Source: Pacificibacter marinus
GTDB lineage: Bacteria > Pseudomonadota > Alphaproteobacteria > Rhodobacterales > Rhodobacteraceae
Direction of reading: 5' to 3'
Assembly: GCF_018860505.1 (NCBI RefSeq)
Contig: NZ_JAHKPU010000045.1
Location: 559 to 55,848, forward strand
DNA: 55,290 nt
A program made the position numbers and the translations under genes. The notes under the pieces are model-generated. The model had not been told where the DNA came from, made no database searches, and saw only the letters and a program-made list of their open reading frames with translations. Below, piece after piece: positions 27,487-35,856 of the stretch; position 1 is the stretch's first letter, and every line of letters starts with the position of its first letter.

Positions 27487-28746
27487 TTACAGGAACGCTA
27501 GGCTGATTTGTGGCACCAGTGCGAGAATAATCAGCGCAAAGAACGTGACGACAAAGAACGGCAGTGATGTGCGGAACACAGCGATAGGGCTGATTTTCGC
27601 GACATTCGCTGCGATGTACAATCCGATGCCGACAGGCGGTGATAACAATCCAAGGATAAGATTGATCGACACCACAATCCCAAAGTGGATAGGGTCAATG
27701 CCGTAGGTTCCTGTCGCAATGGGCAGCAAGATTGGAACGACCATGATGAGGGCAGGGATGCCGTCGATAATCGTGCCAAGCATCAGCAAAATCACCATCA
27801 CAAGCAACATGAACATGACTGGCGTTGTTGCGACCGTTTCAATCCATGCGGCAACAGTTTGCGGTACTTGGCCAAACACCAACACCCAAGAAAACACACC
27901 CGCTGAGGCCACAAGGAACAGCACCAAAGAGGAATTGATCCCTGTGCGCAAAAGGATTGGGCCTAAGTCTGAGATCTTTAATGTTTTGGTAAAGAATATA
28001 CCGAGCAAAGCTGCACAGAGCGCACCAAGTGCCGCAGCTTCGGTTGGGGAACCGTATCCACCAAGGATGGTGCCGATAATCACAGCCGGAATGAGCAACA
28101 TTGGCAGCGCTTGGTAGAGCGCTTTAAAGCGGTCAGGCCAGCTTAAACTCTTGCCACGTGGGTAGTTGCGCCAGTAACCAAGCACCGCGATTGTCGCGAT
28201 AAACAAGCCCGTAAGCATGATGCCAGGCAAGATGCCGGCCAGCAGCATGTCACGCACGGCAAGCTGCGCCAAAACAGCATAGACAACAAAGACGATAGAC
28301 GGCGGAATGATCGGGCCAAGCAGGCCACCAAAGGCTGTGACCGCCGTGGAAAAGTCGCGCTCGTAGCCTTCTTTTTCCATCTCGGGGACCATGACTTGCG
28401 TCATCATCGCAATCTGCGCTGTGGCAGACCCCAAAATTGATGCCACCATCATATTCGCAATCAGGTTGATATAGGCCAGCCCGCCTTTAAGAGAGCCAAC
28501 GAAGACGGCAGCAAGGCGGATCAAACGTTGCGTGATGCCCGCGCCATTCATCAGTTCGCCGATCAAGATGAACAACGGGATTGCCAAAAGGCCAAAGTTG
28601 TTCAAAGAGCTGAACATTTGCAGGCCAAAGCTGTCTAACAACACGGTGTTGCCAGAGCTTAGAATGAAAACATAGGCGGCAGAACATAGGATAATGCCGA
28701 TTGGAACGCCTACGACCAACAGAAGGAAAAAGATAAGTACGGTCAT
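27487..28746 (-). CDS. dctM: TRAP transporter large membrane subunit
   Basis: 419 residues with about 12 membrane segments, the DctM family (GVPIGIILCSAAYVF, AIPLFILIGELMNGAGITQRL, SILGSATAQIAMMTQVMVPEME, ILGLLSPPVGIGLYIAANVA). It forms the Na+-coupled transport channel with DctQ. It overlaps the dctQ stop (TAATG). A TRAP system at the nic locus probably imports nicotinate or a related pyridine acid, replacing NicT of P. putida; dicarboxylate uptake is the alternative. Confidence 0.93.
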   Translation of the reverse strand: MTVLIFFLLLVVGVPIGIILCSAAYVFILSSGNTVLLDSFGLQMFSSLNNFGLLAIPLFILIGELMNGAGITQRLIRLAAVFVGSLKGGLAYINLIANMMVASILGSATAQIAMMTQVMVPEMEKEGYERDFSTAVTAFGGLLGPIIPPSIVFVVYAVLAQLAVRDMLLAGILPGIMLTGLFIATIAVLGYWRNYPRGKSLSWPDRFKALYQALPMLLIPAVIIGTILGGYGSPTEAAALGALCAALLGIFFTKTLKISDLGPILLRTGINSSLVLFLVASAGVFSWVLVFGQVPQTVAAWIETVATTPVMFMLLVMVILLMLGTIIDGIPALIMVVPILLPIATGTYGIDPIHFGIVVSINLILGLLSPPVGIGLYIAANVAKISPIAVFRTSLPFFVVTFFALIILALVPQISLAFL

Positions 28747-29324
28747 TAGATGTTATCCATTTTAAGGCCAGCGGGATCATTAGGGCGTGTCAAAAAGCCT
28801 AAGTCTTCCAGCAGGTTTGTTGTCGCATGTATCGTGATCCCGATCGCAAAAAACGGGACGATAAAATAAAGGAAGTACGTGGGTATCGCCATCACAGGCG
28901 TCATGTCTGTGTAGATGAAATTAAACGTTTGTGCTTCAAATGCACGGGTATCAAAACCGTTTTGCATCAACACGACAGGGTTGAACCATCGCAAGCACAG
29001 ATAGAACAAGAGCATCCCAAATGCAGCAGAAATCACGGATACCAGCGCCCTTAGGAGCATCGTGACTTTTGGTGGCACAAAACTGTGCAGCAACAATACG
29101 GCCGGATCAATCCGTGCGCGCAACATCAACGATGCGCCAACAAAACCTGACAGAACCATGGTGTAAATGGCCAACTCGTCGGCCCAAGCCAAGGTGATGC
29201 CAAACATTCTTAACAGCACATTTGTAAGGATAAAGACGGCAAGTGCACCTATCAAAAATTTCAGCAAAAAGCGTTCGATGGCGCTAAAGCCTGATGATAG
29301 TCGGCTCAGGGCACGTGGGATCAT
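28746..29324 (-). CDS. dctQ: TRAP transporter small membrane subunit
   Basis: 192 residues from the ATG at 29324, with GGAAG upstream; a TTG at 29336 would add four residues. There are four membrane segments and the DctQ core region AWADELAIYTMVLSGFVGA. It is positioned between dctP and dctM, and a hairpin lies between it and dctP. Confidence 0.9.
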   Translation of the reverse strand: MIPRALSRLSSGFSAIERFLLKFLIGALAVFILTNVLLRMFGITLAWADELAIYTMVLSGFVGASLMLRARIDPAVLLLHSFVPPKVTMLLRALVSVISAAFGMLLFYLCLRWFNPVVLMQNGFDTRAFEAQTFNFIYTDMTPVMAIPTYFLYFIVPFFAIGITIHATTNLLEDLGFLTRPNDPAGLKMDNI

Positions 29325-29351
29325 CGTATCTTCCAATCTGGATAAGTGAAA

Positions 29352-29379
29352 ACCGGCGACACAGGGTGCTGTCGCCGGT
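29352..29379 (-). other. Hairpin between dctP and dctQ, probable partial terminator
   Basis: ACCGGCGACA (29352-29361) and TGTCGCCGGT (29370-29379) form a perfect GC-rich 10-bp stem with an 8-nt loop. On the minus strand it is followed by TTTT. Placed after dctP and before dctQ, it could let most transcripts end after the binding-protein gene and so give excess DctP. Confidence 0.6.
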
Positions 29380-29390
29380 CTTTTTTGGGT

Positions 29391-30371
29391 TTAGTAAGTT
29401 GCGACGAGTGCGCGCAATTTTTCTACGTAGGGTGTTTCTTTGCTCCAGTCAGCATCCCAACGTTCAACGATGTCGCCAAAAAAGTCAGCACTGACATCTT
29501 CGGTCACTGTCAGGCCTTCGATGCCTTTGAGTTTCTCAAGTTTGCCAGCTTCTTCTTCGACAAAACGATCAATTGTTGCGTCACAGTGCTGTTGAGCCGC
29601 CGCGCGTACAATCGTTTGATCTTCTGGGGATAATTGTGCCCAAACGCGACCAGAAACCAAAGCAACCATTGGGAACAAGTGGTGGTTGGTTTCCATCAAG
29701 TTTGACGCATGGTCGTGGTAGCCAAAGTTGATAATTGACTCGTAATCCATGTCGATCGCATCAATCTGACCGTTTGCCAATGCATCGTAAACTTGTGTCA
29801 GCGGCATGGGGGCAGGGGCTGCGCCAAACATTTCAAAGAATGTTTGAATTGCTGGAGCTGGCGTAATGCGGAAACGCATGCCGTCAAGATCTTCTGCGGA
29901 TTCAATCGGATCCTTGGTCATCAACTGGCGCATGCCTGTCATGGCGTAGCACAAGCCAACGGTGCCTGTTGCAGCAGGCAAAGCGTCAAGGATTTCGATA
30001 GCCTCATCAGAGCGCAAAACTTTGGCCGCATCTGCGATGTTATCAACAAGGAACGGCGCGTGAAGGGCACTCATGTCTGGTACGCGCAAAGTCAAACCAG
30101 CAGATGTGAGCCAAGCCATGTCAAGTGCGCCTGTTTGAAGCTGCTGTAGCATTGTGCTTTCGCTACCAAGCTGGCCAGATGGGAAAGTCGTGACAGAAAA
30201 ACGACCATCGGATGTTTCGCTAAGGGTTTCCCCCATGGCGCGCGCTTCTTGGTTCCAGACGTGGACAGGGGGTGTGATAAGGCCGACCCGAAAATCATGG
30301 TCCTGTGCTGTGGCAGCGAGCGGCAAAAGCATTGATGTCGTTGTTGCCAAGACGGTTAGAATTTTATTCAT
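29391..30371 (-). CDS. dctP: TRAP transporter solute-binding protein
   Basis: 326 residues from the ATG at 30371, which has AGGAGAG upstream; the frame extends 12 residues farther without a ribosome binding site. A signal peptide (ILTVLATTTSMLLPLAATAQ) is followed by a DctP-type periplasmic domain. The ligand-arginine region is in GMRFRITPAPAIQTFFEMFGAAPAPMPLTQVYDALANGQIDAID. It feeds DctQM. The 14-mer upstream of it matches those at nicA, nicC and tctC, linking it to the nicotinate regulon. Confidence 0.92.
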   Translation of the reverse strand: MNKILTVLATTTSMLLPLAATAQDHDFRVGLITPPVHVWNQEARAMGETLSETSDGRFSVTTFPSGQLGSESTMLQQLQTGALDMAWLTSAGLTLRVPDMSALHAPFLVDNIADAAKVLRSDEAIEILDALPAATGTVGLCYAMTGMRQLMTKDPIESAEDLDGMRFRITPAPAIQTFFEMFGAAPAPMPLTQVYDALANGQIDAIDMDYESIINFGYHDHASNLMETNHHLFPMVALVSGRVWAQLSPEDQTIVRAAAQQHCDATIDRFVEEEAGKLEKLKGIEGLTVTEDVSADFFGDIVERWDADWSKETPYVEKLRALVATY

Positions 30372-31239
30372 TGTTCTCTCCTGTTGAAGTCTTTTGTCAC
30401 GGGTCAACCGTGTTGGTTGTTGTGGCAGCGTGCGAATTTTTTACACATCATTTCTGGATGCAATTTATGTTTGTATAGAAACATGTTTGCGTCAGCGTTT
30501 TGAGTCAAGAGATAAACTTTGAAGCTGCTCAATATGGGCCTAAGTGCCATAGCGTAAACTATGATTTTTCGAGGATATTACTCTCAGCGATAGGGTGTAA
30601 AACACCTGATTTATCTATGATGAGACGCTGATTTTTGAACGGTGTTTTTAGATGTGAAAAGACAATGTGAGCATCAAACCGTTTGGCGCCTGTGTAAGGT
30701 AATTACTCATAATTCATCAAGAATATAGGTTTTTGACCTGCGATAGGCGCGCCTTCGTCTGAGGCATTTTATAGGGTTTAGTGCATAAGACAAACGGCTT
30801 ACGAAGGACGTGATCGACTGATGTTCATTCATGTTGTTGATTAAAAAATATGCACATATTCAATTCGCACAATTTTCTATCAAACCTGCCTCTAAAAATG
30901 ATCAATTTATACTCAGTTTACCTCGCCAAGGTCTCAATTGTAAAAATCTGACGGATTCTTATTTGGTTTAAATCCACAGCCTAAAGTTGAATTTATCCTT
31001 GGTGGGAAGTGTTTTTGAGAAGGCGCAGCCGCGTATCTGAGTGCGCACTGTGGGGCTATATTCGCCATGCGCCTGTGTATTTTTGTCGCCGTCAGATCGC
31101 TTAAAAATTAGATGAGATTTGAAAAATAATATTTTCAGGGATTGCAAAATAGGCGCATGGCAGCAAAACAGCAGCGAGAGCTGATAGCTCGCCTCTTGGA
31201 TGGGGCGTGAGTCAAACCTAAGATTTGGAGCCACTGAAC
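30372..31239. other. Long non-coding region between dctP and the isopropylmalate-dehydrogenase-like gene
   Basis: About 870 A/T-rich bases with no convincing gene. Besides the dctP operator, it holds AATATG-CA-CATATT (30847-30860), an inverted repeat. A 17-codon open frame (31157-31210, MAAKQQRELIARLLDGA) ends just before the next gene and might be a regulator remnant or a leader peptide. Several short frames on both strands lack ribosome binding sites. I see no RNA gene. Confidence 0.4.
30467..30484. promoter_or_regulatory. Operator-like inverted repeat upstream of dctP
   Basis: ATGTTT-GTATAG-AAACAT is a perfect inverted repeat and the most symmetric of the four shared sites. It lies 96 bases upstream of the dctP start. 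Its core GTTTGTATAGAAAC is identical at 13 of 14 positions to the tctC site and in the same orientation relative to the gene. Confidence 0.6.
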
Positions 31240-32289
31240 ATGACAACTTATAAACTTGCGCTTATCCCCGGAGATGGAATTGGTTTGGACGTGACCGATG
31301 CCACAATGGAGGTGCTGACAGCGGCAGCGCACCGTTTTGGCTTTAAGTTGGAAAGCGATGTTTTTCCATGGTCTTGCGAATACTATGTAAAACACGGTGT
31401 GATGATGCCCGAAGATGGCATTGAAACGCTATCTCAGTTCGACGCGATCTATTTGGGCGCCGTCGGCTGGCCAGATACGGTGCCAGACTCGGTGTCCTTG
31501 CACGGGCTTTTACTGCCGATCCGTAAAGCGTTCACGCAATATGCCAACATTCGCCCGCATCGCTTGTTGCCAGGGGTCGAAGGGCCGCTGAAAAGCGATG
31601 CCTTTGATATTCTGTGCATCCGCGAAAATACCGAAGGCGAATATTCTGGCGCTGGTGGGCGTGTGCATCAAGGTCAAGACAATGAAGTTGCCACCGAAGT
31701 ATCTGTTTTCACACGTAAAGGCGTCGAGCGGATTATCCGCTTTGGGTTCGAGCAAGCCCGCGCGCGTCGCAAGCATTTGACGTCTGTGACGAAATCGAAT
31801 GCGCAAAAATACTCTATGGTGTTTTGGGATGAAGTGACACGCGAGGTTGCGCAAGATTATCCTGATGTGACCGTCAGCCATATGCATATCGATGCGATGT
31901 GCGCCAAGATGGTGATGGCGCCAGAAACTTTGGATGTAATTGTGGCATCCAATTTGTTTGGTGACATTTTGACCGATTTGGGCGCTGCTATTCAGGGGGG
32001 CTTGGGCTTTGCTGCTTCTGCAAATATCTGCCCCGATCCTGCCGTGCCCTCAATGTTTGAACCTGTCCATGGCTCTGCGCCTGATATTGCGGGCAAAAAC
32101 ATCGCCAACCCGATTGCCGCTATTTGGTCTGGCGCGATGATGCTGGATCACTTGGGGGAAAAAGACGCCGCCGCAGCCGTACTTGCCGCCGTTGAAGCCG
32201 CCACAGCGCAGGGCGTTGGCACGAAACCTGGCCAAAGCACCACTGATGAAATCACATCTGCGGTTCTTGCGGCACTTGAGGTAGCATAA
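31240..32289 (+). CDS. D-malate / tartrate dehydrogenase-type beta-decarboxylating dehydrogenase
   Basis: 349 residues from the ATG at 31240, with TTTGGAG upstream; a TTG at 31225 would add five residues. It belongs to the isocitrate/isopropylmalate dehydrogenase family: [58 protein letters not shown] and [28 protein letters not shown] and the arginine pattern are like TtuC/DmlA, which oxidise D-malate or tartrate to pyruvate or oxaloglycolate. Neighbouring nic genes make C4-dicarboxylates. D-malate formed from maleate is a possible substrate, but isopropylmalate cannot be excluded. Confidence 0.82.
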   Translation: MTTYKLALIPGDGIGLDVTDATMEVLTAAAHRFGFKLESDVFPWSCEYYVKHGVMMPEDGIETLSQFDAIYLGAVGWPDTVPDSVSLHGLLLPIRKAFTQYANIRPHRLLPGVEGPLKSDAFDILCIRENTEGEYSGAGGRVHQGQDNEVATEVSVFTRKGVERIIRFGFEQARARRKHLTSVTKSNAQKYSMVFWDEVTREVAQDYPDVTVSHMHIDAMCAKMVMAPETLDVIVASNLFGDILTDLGAAIQGGLGFAASANICPDPAVPSMFEPVHGSAPDIAGKNIANPIAAIWSGAMMLDHLGEKDAAAAVLAAVEAATAQGVGTKPGQSTTDEITSAVLAALEVA

Positions 32290-32299
32290 GCAGAGTTAA

Positions 32300-32353
32300 A
32301 TGCATCTCCCCCCAGTTGTTTGGATAACTGGCAGTTGGGGGGGGCATGTTTTT
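32300..32353 (+). terminator. Compound hairpin terminator after the dehydrogenase gene
   Basis: A C-run around 32308-32313 pairs with a G-run around 32337-32343. Inside lie the arms CCAGTT and AACTGG, outside the arms ATGC (32300) and GCAT (32344-32347), and a T-run at 32349-32353 follows. Confidence 0.75.
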
Positions 32354-32416
32354 CGTCTGTTCAGAAAAATGCGCGACACCTCTTGTCTCACAGCGCAAGC
32401 GCGTTAAACCGTTTGC

Positions 32417-33370
32417 ATGATAACAATTCGCGCATTTGATTTTCCGCTCTCTCAAGCTATAGCTCACGCGCAAGATTGCGTGGAGAGCGGTGATTTTCCA
32501 TGTGTTTTGGCGATGATCGGGGGCGTCGCGGGGCCATCTTTTCGGCCTCTCGGGGCGAGCATGTTTGTGATGCAGGACGGCACTTGCTTTGGTGGGCTGT
32601 CGTCAGGCTGCATCGACGGGGATGTGGCGCAGCACGCAGCGGATGTGCTCAAAGATAATACTCCACGCAAATTACGTTATGGTCATGGGTCGCCCTTTAT
32701 GGACATCCAACTGCCCTGCGGTGGGTCATTGGATATTTTCCTTGTGCCTATTCGTGATATTTTTCAGTTACAGGCTGTGTCCGACACTATCACCAAACGG
32801 CGTGCTGTGACGCTTTTGATCGACACGGATCAGGGTGGGGTTTCTGCTGTGCCGCACAGTGATGATGGTCAAGGCACACAGCTGCGTGTTCTGCCTGACG
32901 CGCGTTTCGTTGTCTTTGGGGCGGGCGTCGAAGCCTCTGCCTTTGCCGCAATGGCAGGGTCTGCGGGGTATGATACGGTTCTTTTGTCACCGGATACCGA
33001 AACGCTGGCGGCGGCGCAGCGTACTATTCCGAATTTAAGCACACATCACATCACCCAAGCTGCCATACCCGATGACGTCGCGATTGATGCTCATACGGCT
33101 GTGACCCTGTTTTTTCACAGTCATGATTGGGAAGCGGATATTCTTGTGAGCGTCCTCAAATCCCAACCGTTTTACATCGGGGCGCAAGGCAGCTTGCGTA
33201 CCGCGGCTGCACGGATTGAAGCATTGCGTGCCAAAGGCGTTGATGAGGCCGATCTTGCCCGCATCAAAGGGCCGATTGGTTTGATCCGCTCAACACGTGA
33301 TCCGCGTACATTGGCGGTGTCCGTCTTGGCCGAAGTTCTGTCATTTGAAAATACGCAAGGGCAGGTGTGA
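32417..33370 (+). CDS. xdhC: XdhC/CoxI-family molybdenum-cofactor maturation factor
   Basis: 317 residues with the N-terminal XdhC_CoxI domain (GGVAGPSFRPLGASMFV, GGLSSGCIDGDVAQHA, RYGHGSPFMDIQLPCGGSLDIFL) and a C-terminal Rossmann domain (RFVVFGAGVEASAFAAMAGSAGYDTVL). Such proteins bind and protect the molybdenum cofactor and insert it into xanthine-dehydrogenase-type enzymes. NicB is the only such enzyme visible in the window and is the likely client. The gene overlaps the next by four bases. Confidence 0.92.
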   Translation: MITIRAFDFPLSQAIAHAQDCVESGDFPCVLAMIGGVAGPSFRPLGASMFVMQDGTCFGGLSSGCIDGDVAQHAADVLKDNTPRKLRYGHGSPFMDIQLPCGGSLDIFLVPIRDIFQLQAVSDTITKRRAVTLLIDTDQGGVSAVPHSDDGQGTQLRVLPDARFVVFGAGVEASAFAAMAGSAGYDTVLLSPDTETLAAAQRTIPNLSTHHITQAAIPDDVAIDAHTAVTLFFHSHDWEADILVSVLKSQPFYIGAQGSLRTAAARIEALRAKGVDEADLARIKGPIGLIRSTRDPRTLAVSVLAEVLSFENTQGQV

Positions 33371-33942
33371 TGCGGGTCGGGCTTGTCCTTGCTGCGGGCC
33401 ACTCGCGGCGCTTTGGGGCAGATGATAAATTACTGGCGCTCTTGAAGGGGCGTCCGCTGTGTTCCTATGCGTTTGAAACTTTGAGCGCGCTTGGCTTGGA
33501 CGCCAGCTTTGCCTGTGTGCAAAGCGGTCAGGTGGCCAAAATTGCCCAAGCAGCTGGGATTAAAGTGGTGCGGGTGCCACAAAATGCGCAACACAGTGAC
33601 AGCCTGCGTACAGGGCTGCAGATGGCGAAAGTGCTGGGGGCAGCTCAGGTGCTGATCATGCTTGCGGATATGCCCTTTGTGCCCGCAGCACATGTGGCAG
33701 CCTTGTTCGATATGGCGCAGACGTTCCCTGCTGCCAGCAGCACTGTTGACCAAATTTTACCGCCTGCTGTATTCCCTGTGGCTTATATCGACGAAATTCT
33801 CACGTTGACTGGTGATCAGGGGGCGGGACCTATGATCAAAGCGTTGCCCGATAATCAAGTGTTGCCACTGTCAGCGCCTGCGCTTTTGGACATCGATACC
33901 ATCGCTGATCTACGACGCGCCCATCAGTATGATCTGGCATGA
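33367..33942 (+). CDS. mocA: MocA-type molybdenum cofactor nucleotidyltransferase
   Basis: 191 residues of the MobA-like NTP transferase family, with the nucleotide signature LVLAAGHSRRFGADDKLLALLKGRPL at the start and LIMLADMPFVPAAHV in the middle. It would attach CMP (or a related nucleotide) to the molybdenum cofactor for NicB. It is translationally coupled to xdhC (ATGA overlap) and overlaps a possible small gene at its own stop. Confidence 0.87.
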   Translation: MMRVGLVLAAGHSRRFGADDKLLALLKGRPLCSYAFETLSALGLDASFACVQSGQVAKIAQAAGIKVVRVPQNAQHSDSLRTGLQMAKVLGAAQVLIMLADMPFVPAAHVAALFDMAQTFPAASSTVDQILPPAVFPVAYIDEILTLTGDQGAGPMIKALPDNQVLPLSAPALLDIDTIADLRRAHQYDLA

Positions 33943-34055
33943 TTGCTCATTTCTTTCGCGTCAGGCGGCGCATGCGGGAGGCCTTCTTCAAAATGCGCGA
34001 CCATCTCGCTGACTGGCGTTTTGCCACAGAAGGCGATAAGATTTGGTTCATATAG
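33939..34055 (+). CDS. Possible small basic protein, 38 residues, coupled to mocA
   Basis: A short frame starts with ATG at 33939, overlapping the mocA stop by four bases in the same ATGA style as xdhC-mocA. It encodes a basic, aromatic-rich peptide (MIAHFFRVRRRMREAFFKMR, ending GDKIWFI). I do not recognise it. The coupling argues for translation, but the length makes chance possible. It ends 22 bases before the MarR gene. Confidence 0.4.
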   Translation: MIAHFFRVRRRMREAFFKMRDHLADWRFATEGDKIWFI

Positions 34056-34077
34056 TTTTGATTGCAATGGACCACTC

Positions 34078-34545
34078 ATGGACAATGAATCTGTCTCTCA
34101 AGAGGCTATCGACAGTTACGATCCGCGTGACCATCCGGCGCAACTCGTTCGTAGAGTGCATCAGCGCGTCGCGCATATGTTTACACAGGCCGTTGTGATG
34201 CCGAATCTTTCAGTCACTCAGTTTGTGGCACTGGTGACTTTGCTCAAGGAAGGCACTGTGTCTCAAAGCCGGCTTGGGCGGTTGACCTCTATGGACCCGT
34301 CGACCACGACAGTTGTGGTGCGAAAGCTTGAAAAAGACGGATTGATCAAAAAAACAAAGAGCGCAGACGATCAACGCGCTTCGGTTATTGAATTGACGCC
34401 TGCTGGGCGCGACTGTGCGCAGGTACATATTCCGATCAGTCTAAAGGCCAAAGAAGACCTTCTTGCGCCGCTCACACCTATTGAGCGCAGCTTGTTTGTT
34501 GAGCTCTTGCGCAAAGTCCTGTCGGATTGCTCCGACTCGCAATAG
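34078..34545 (+). CDS. MarR-family transcriptional regulator
   Basis: 155 residues from the ATG at 34078; the open frame extends upstream but overlaps the small gene. The winged helix is TVSQSRLGRLTSMDPSTTTVVVRKLEKDGLIKK, followed by the wing SADDQRASVIELTPAGR. It shares the N-terminal LVRRVHQRVAHMFTQAV style with the NicR-like protein at 27011, so both may sense aromatic or pyridine acids. It is directly upstream of the Rieske oxygenase operon, with a palindrome in between, and is the likely local regulator. Confidence 0.85.
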   Translation: MDNESVSQEAIDSYDPRDHPAQLVRRVHQRVAHMFTQAVVMPNLSVTQFVALVTLLKEGTVSQSRLGRLTSMDPSTTTVVVRKLEKDGLIKKTKSADDQRASVIELTPAGRDCAQVHIPISLKAKEDLLAPLTPIERSLFVELLRKVLSDCSDSQ

Positions 34546-34675
34546 CTTCGTACTAAAACTAATTTTTGAATGGTATTTATTCATTTTTGATTAAATATTA
34601 ATCCTTTTCGTGTATTTTTGATAGGTGATTGCAATTATCTTCCAGATATGACGATTTTTCTACCCATATTTACTT

Positions 34676-34689
34676 TTAGTACGTACTAA
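34676..34689. promoter_or_regulatory. Perfect palindrome upstream of the Rieske oxygenase gene
   Basis: TTAGTACGTACTAA is a 14-bp perfect palindrome 39 bases before the oxygenase start. The half-site GTACTAA recurs at 34550-34556, just after the MarR stop. The TACGTA core also occurs in the nicA upstream palindrome at 22865-22878. It is a candidate binding site for the adjacent MarR protein. Confidence 0.55.
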
Positions 34690-34727
34690 TTTTCCTCAAC
34701 GCACACGTTAACAGTGAGGGAGTGAAT

Positions 34728-35798
34728 ATGACAACTTTGGTCAGAAATGCATGGTACGTCGCGGCATGGTCATCGGAAATTGATGACGAGTTGCGCCGCT
34801 TTGTGATCCTTGGGGATCCTGTTTTGTTGTACCGCCGTGGAGATGGCACTGTTGCGGCTCTTGAGGACCGCTGTCCGCACCGCCTATTGCCGCTTTCTAA
34901 GGGGAAGCGCATTGGAGACGCTGTGCAGTGTGGGTATCATGGGCTGACTTTTGGCTCTGACGGGAAATGCACGCGGGTGCCGGGTCAGGATAAGATCCCG
35001 CCTTCTGCCTATGTCGAGGCTTACCCTATCGAAGAACGTCACGGTATCGTTTGGATCTGGATGGGGGATGCGCATCGTGCAAATCCTGATGAAATTTTCG
35101 ATCTGCCGCAGTTTTCCGATCCGAATTGGCATGCGCACCACGGTGATGCGCTACATCTTGAATCGAATTATCTGAATGTGGCGGAAAACCTCGTGGATCC
35201 GGCGCATGTGAGTTTTGTCCACCCGACGACACTTGGCAATTCTGCATCGGAAAACGTGCCGGTTCATGTCTCGACCGAAGGTAAGACCATCACAGCATGG
35301 CGCTGGATACGCGATGCGGAACCGATTGGTTTCTTTAAGGCGTTCGGCGGGTTTTCAGGCAATGTGGATCGCTGGCACTATTATCACCTTCACCTACCAT
35401 CGATTGCTATGATTGACTTTGGTTCTGCGGATGTTGCGGATGACATCAAGGAAGATGACCGCGATGCCGGAAACCGTATCTTTGCGCTGCACTTCATGAC
35501 GCCGGTGACAGAAAACTACACAATTGACCGCTGGATGCACTTGCGAAATACCGCAGTGGACACTGACGAGGCTTCCGAGAAAATCGATGCGATGTTCCGG
35601 ATTGCCTTCGGTGAAGACAAGGACATTCTAGAGGCCGTTCACGCCGAAGAGCAGGTGCCGTTGAAGCGTCGTCCAATACGGATTGCCATCGATCGTGGTC
35701 CGTTGGTGTACCGCAAGCGCATCAACGAATTGCTTGAACGTGAAAGGACTGTTGATGCCGCCTCTGAGCCAGATACATCTTTTGTCTATCATGACTGA
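34728..35798 (+). CDS. Rieske non-haem iron oxygenase (VanA-like)
   Basis: 356 residues from the ATG at 34728, with GAGGGAG upstream. The Rieske [2Fe-2S] ligands are Cys49, His51, Cys68 and His71 (CPHRLLPLSKG...VQCGYHG). The mononuclear iron site is in NVAENLVDPAHVSFVH. The family includes vanillate O-demethylase and several N- and O-demethylases that release formaldehyde. It works with the VanB-like reductase two genes downstream. The substrate is unknown; the setting beside the nicotinate pathway and shared operators makes an N-methylated or substituted pyridine carboxylate attractive, as inference. Confidence 0.9.
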   Translation: MTTLVRNAWYVAAWSSEIDDELRRFVILGDPVLLYRRGDGTVAALEDRCPHRLLPLSKGKRIGDAVQCGYHGLTFGSDGKCTRVPGQDKIPPSAYVEAYPIEERHGIVWIWMGDAHRANPDEIFDLPQFSDPNWHAHHGDALHLESNYLNVAENLVDPAHVSFVHPTTLGNSASENVPVHVSTEGKTITAWRWIRDAEPIGFFKAFGGFSGNVDRWHYYHLHLPSIAMIDFGSADVADDIKEDDRDAGNRIFALHFMTPVTENYTIDRWMHLRNTAVDTDEASEKIDAMFRIAFGEDKDILEAVHAEEQVPLKRRPIRIAIDRGPLVYRKRINELLERERTVDAASEPDTSFVYHD

Positions 35799-35856
35799 AG
35801 TTTCGAAATGTTCGTGATCACATTGCCTACGGGCATCCTATTCGGAAAGTAAAGAC

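Noticed and set aside
30968-31246. Minus-strand frame of 92 codons in the long gap before the dehydrogenase
   Set aside because: It overlaps the dehydrogenase start and its ribosome binding site, has no own ribosome binding site and no family features.
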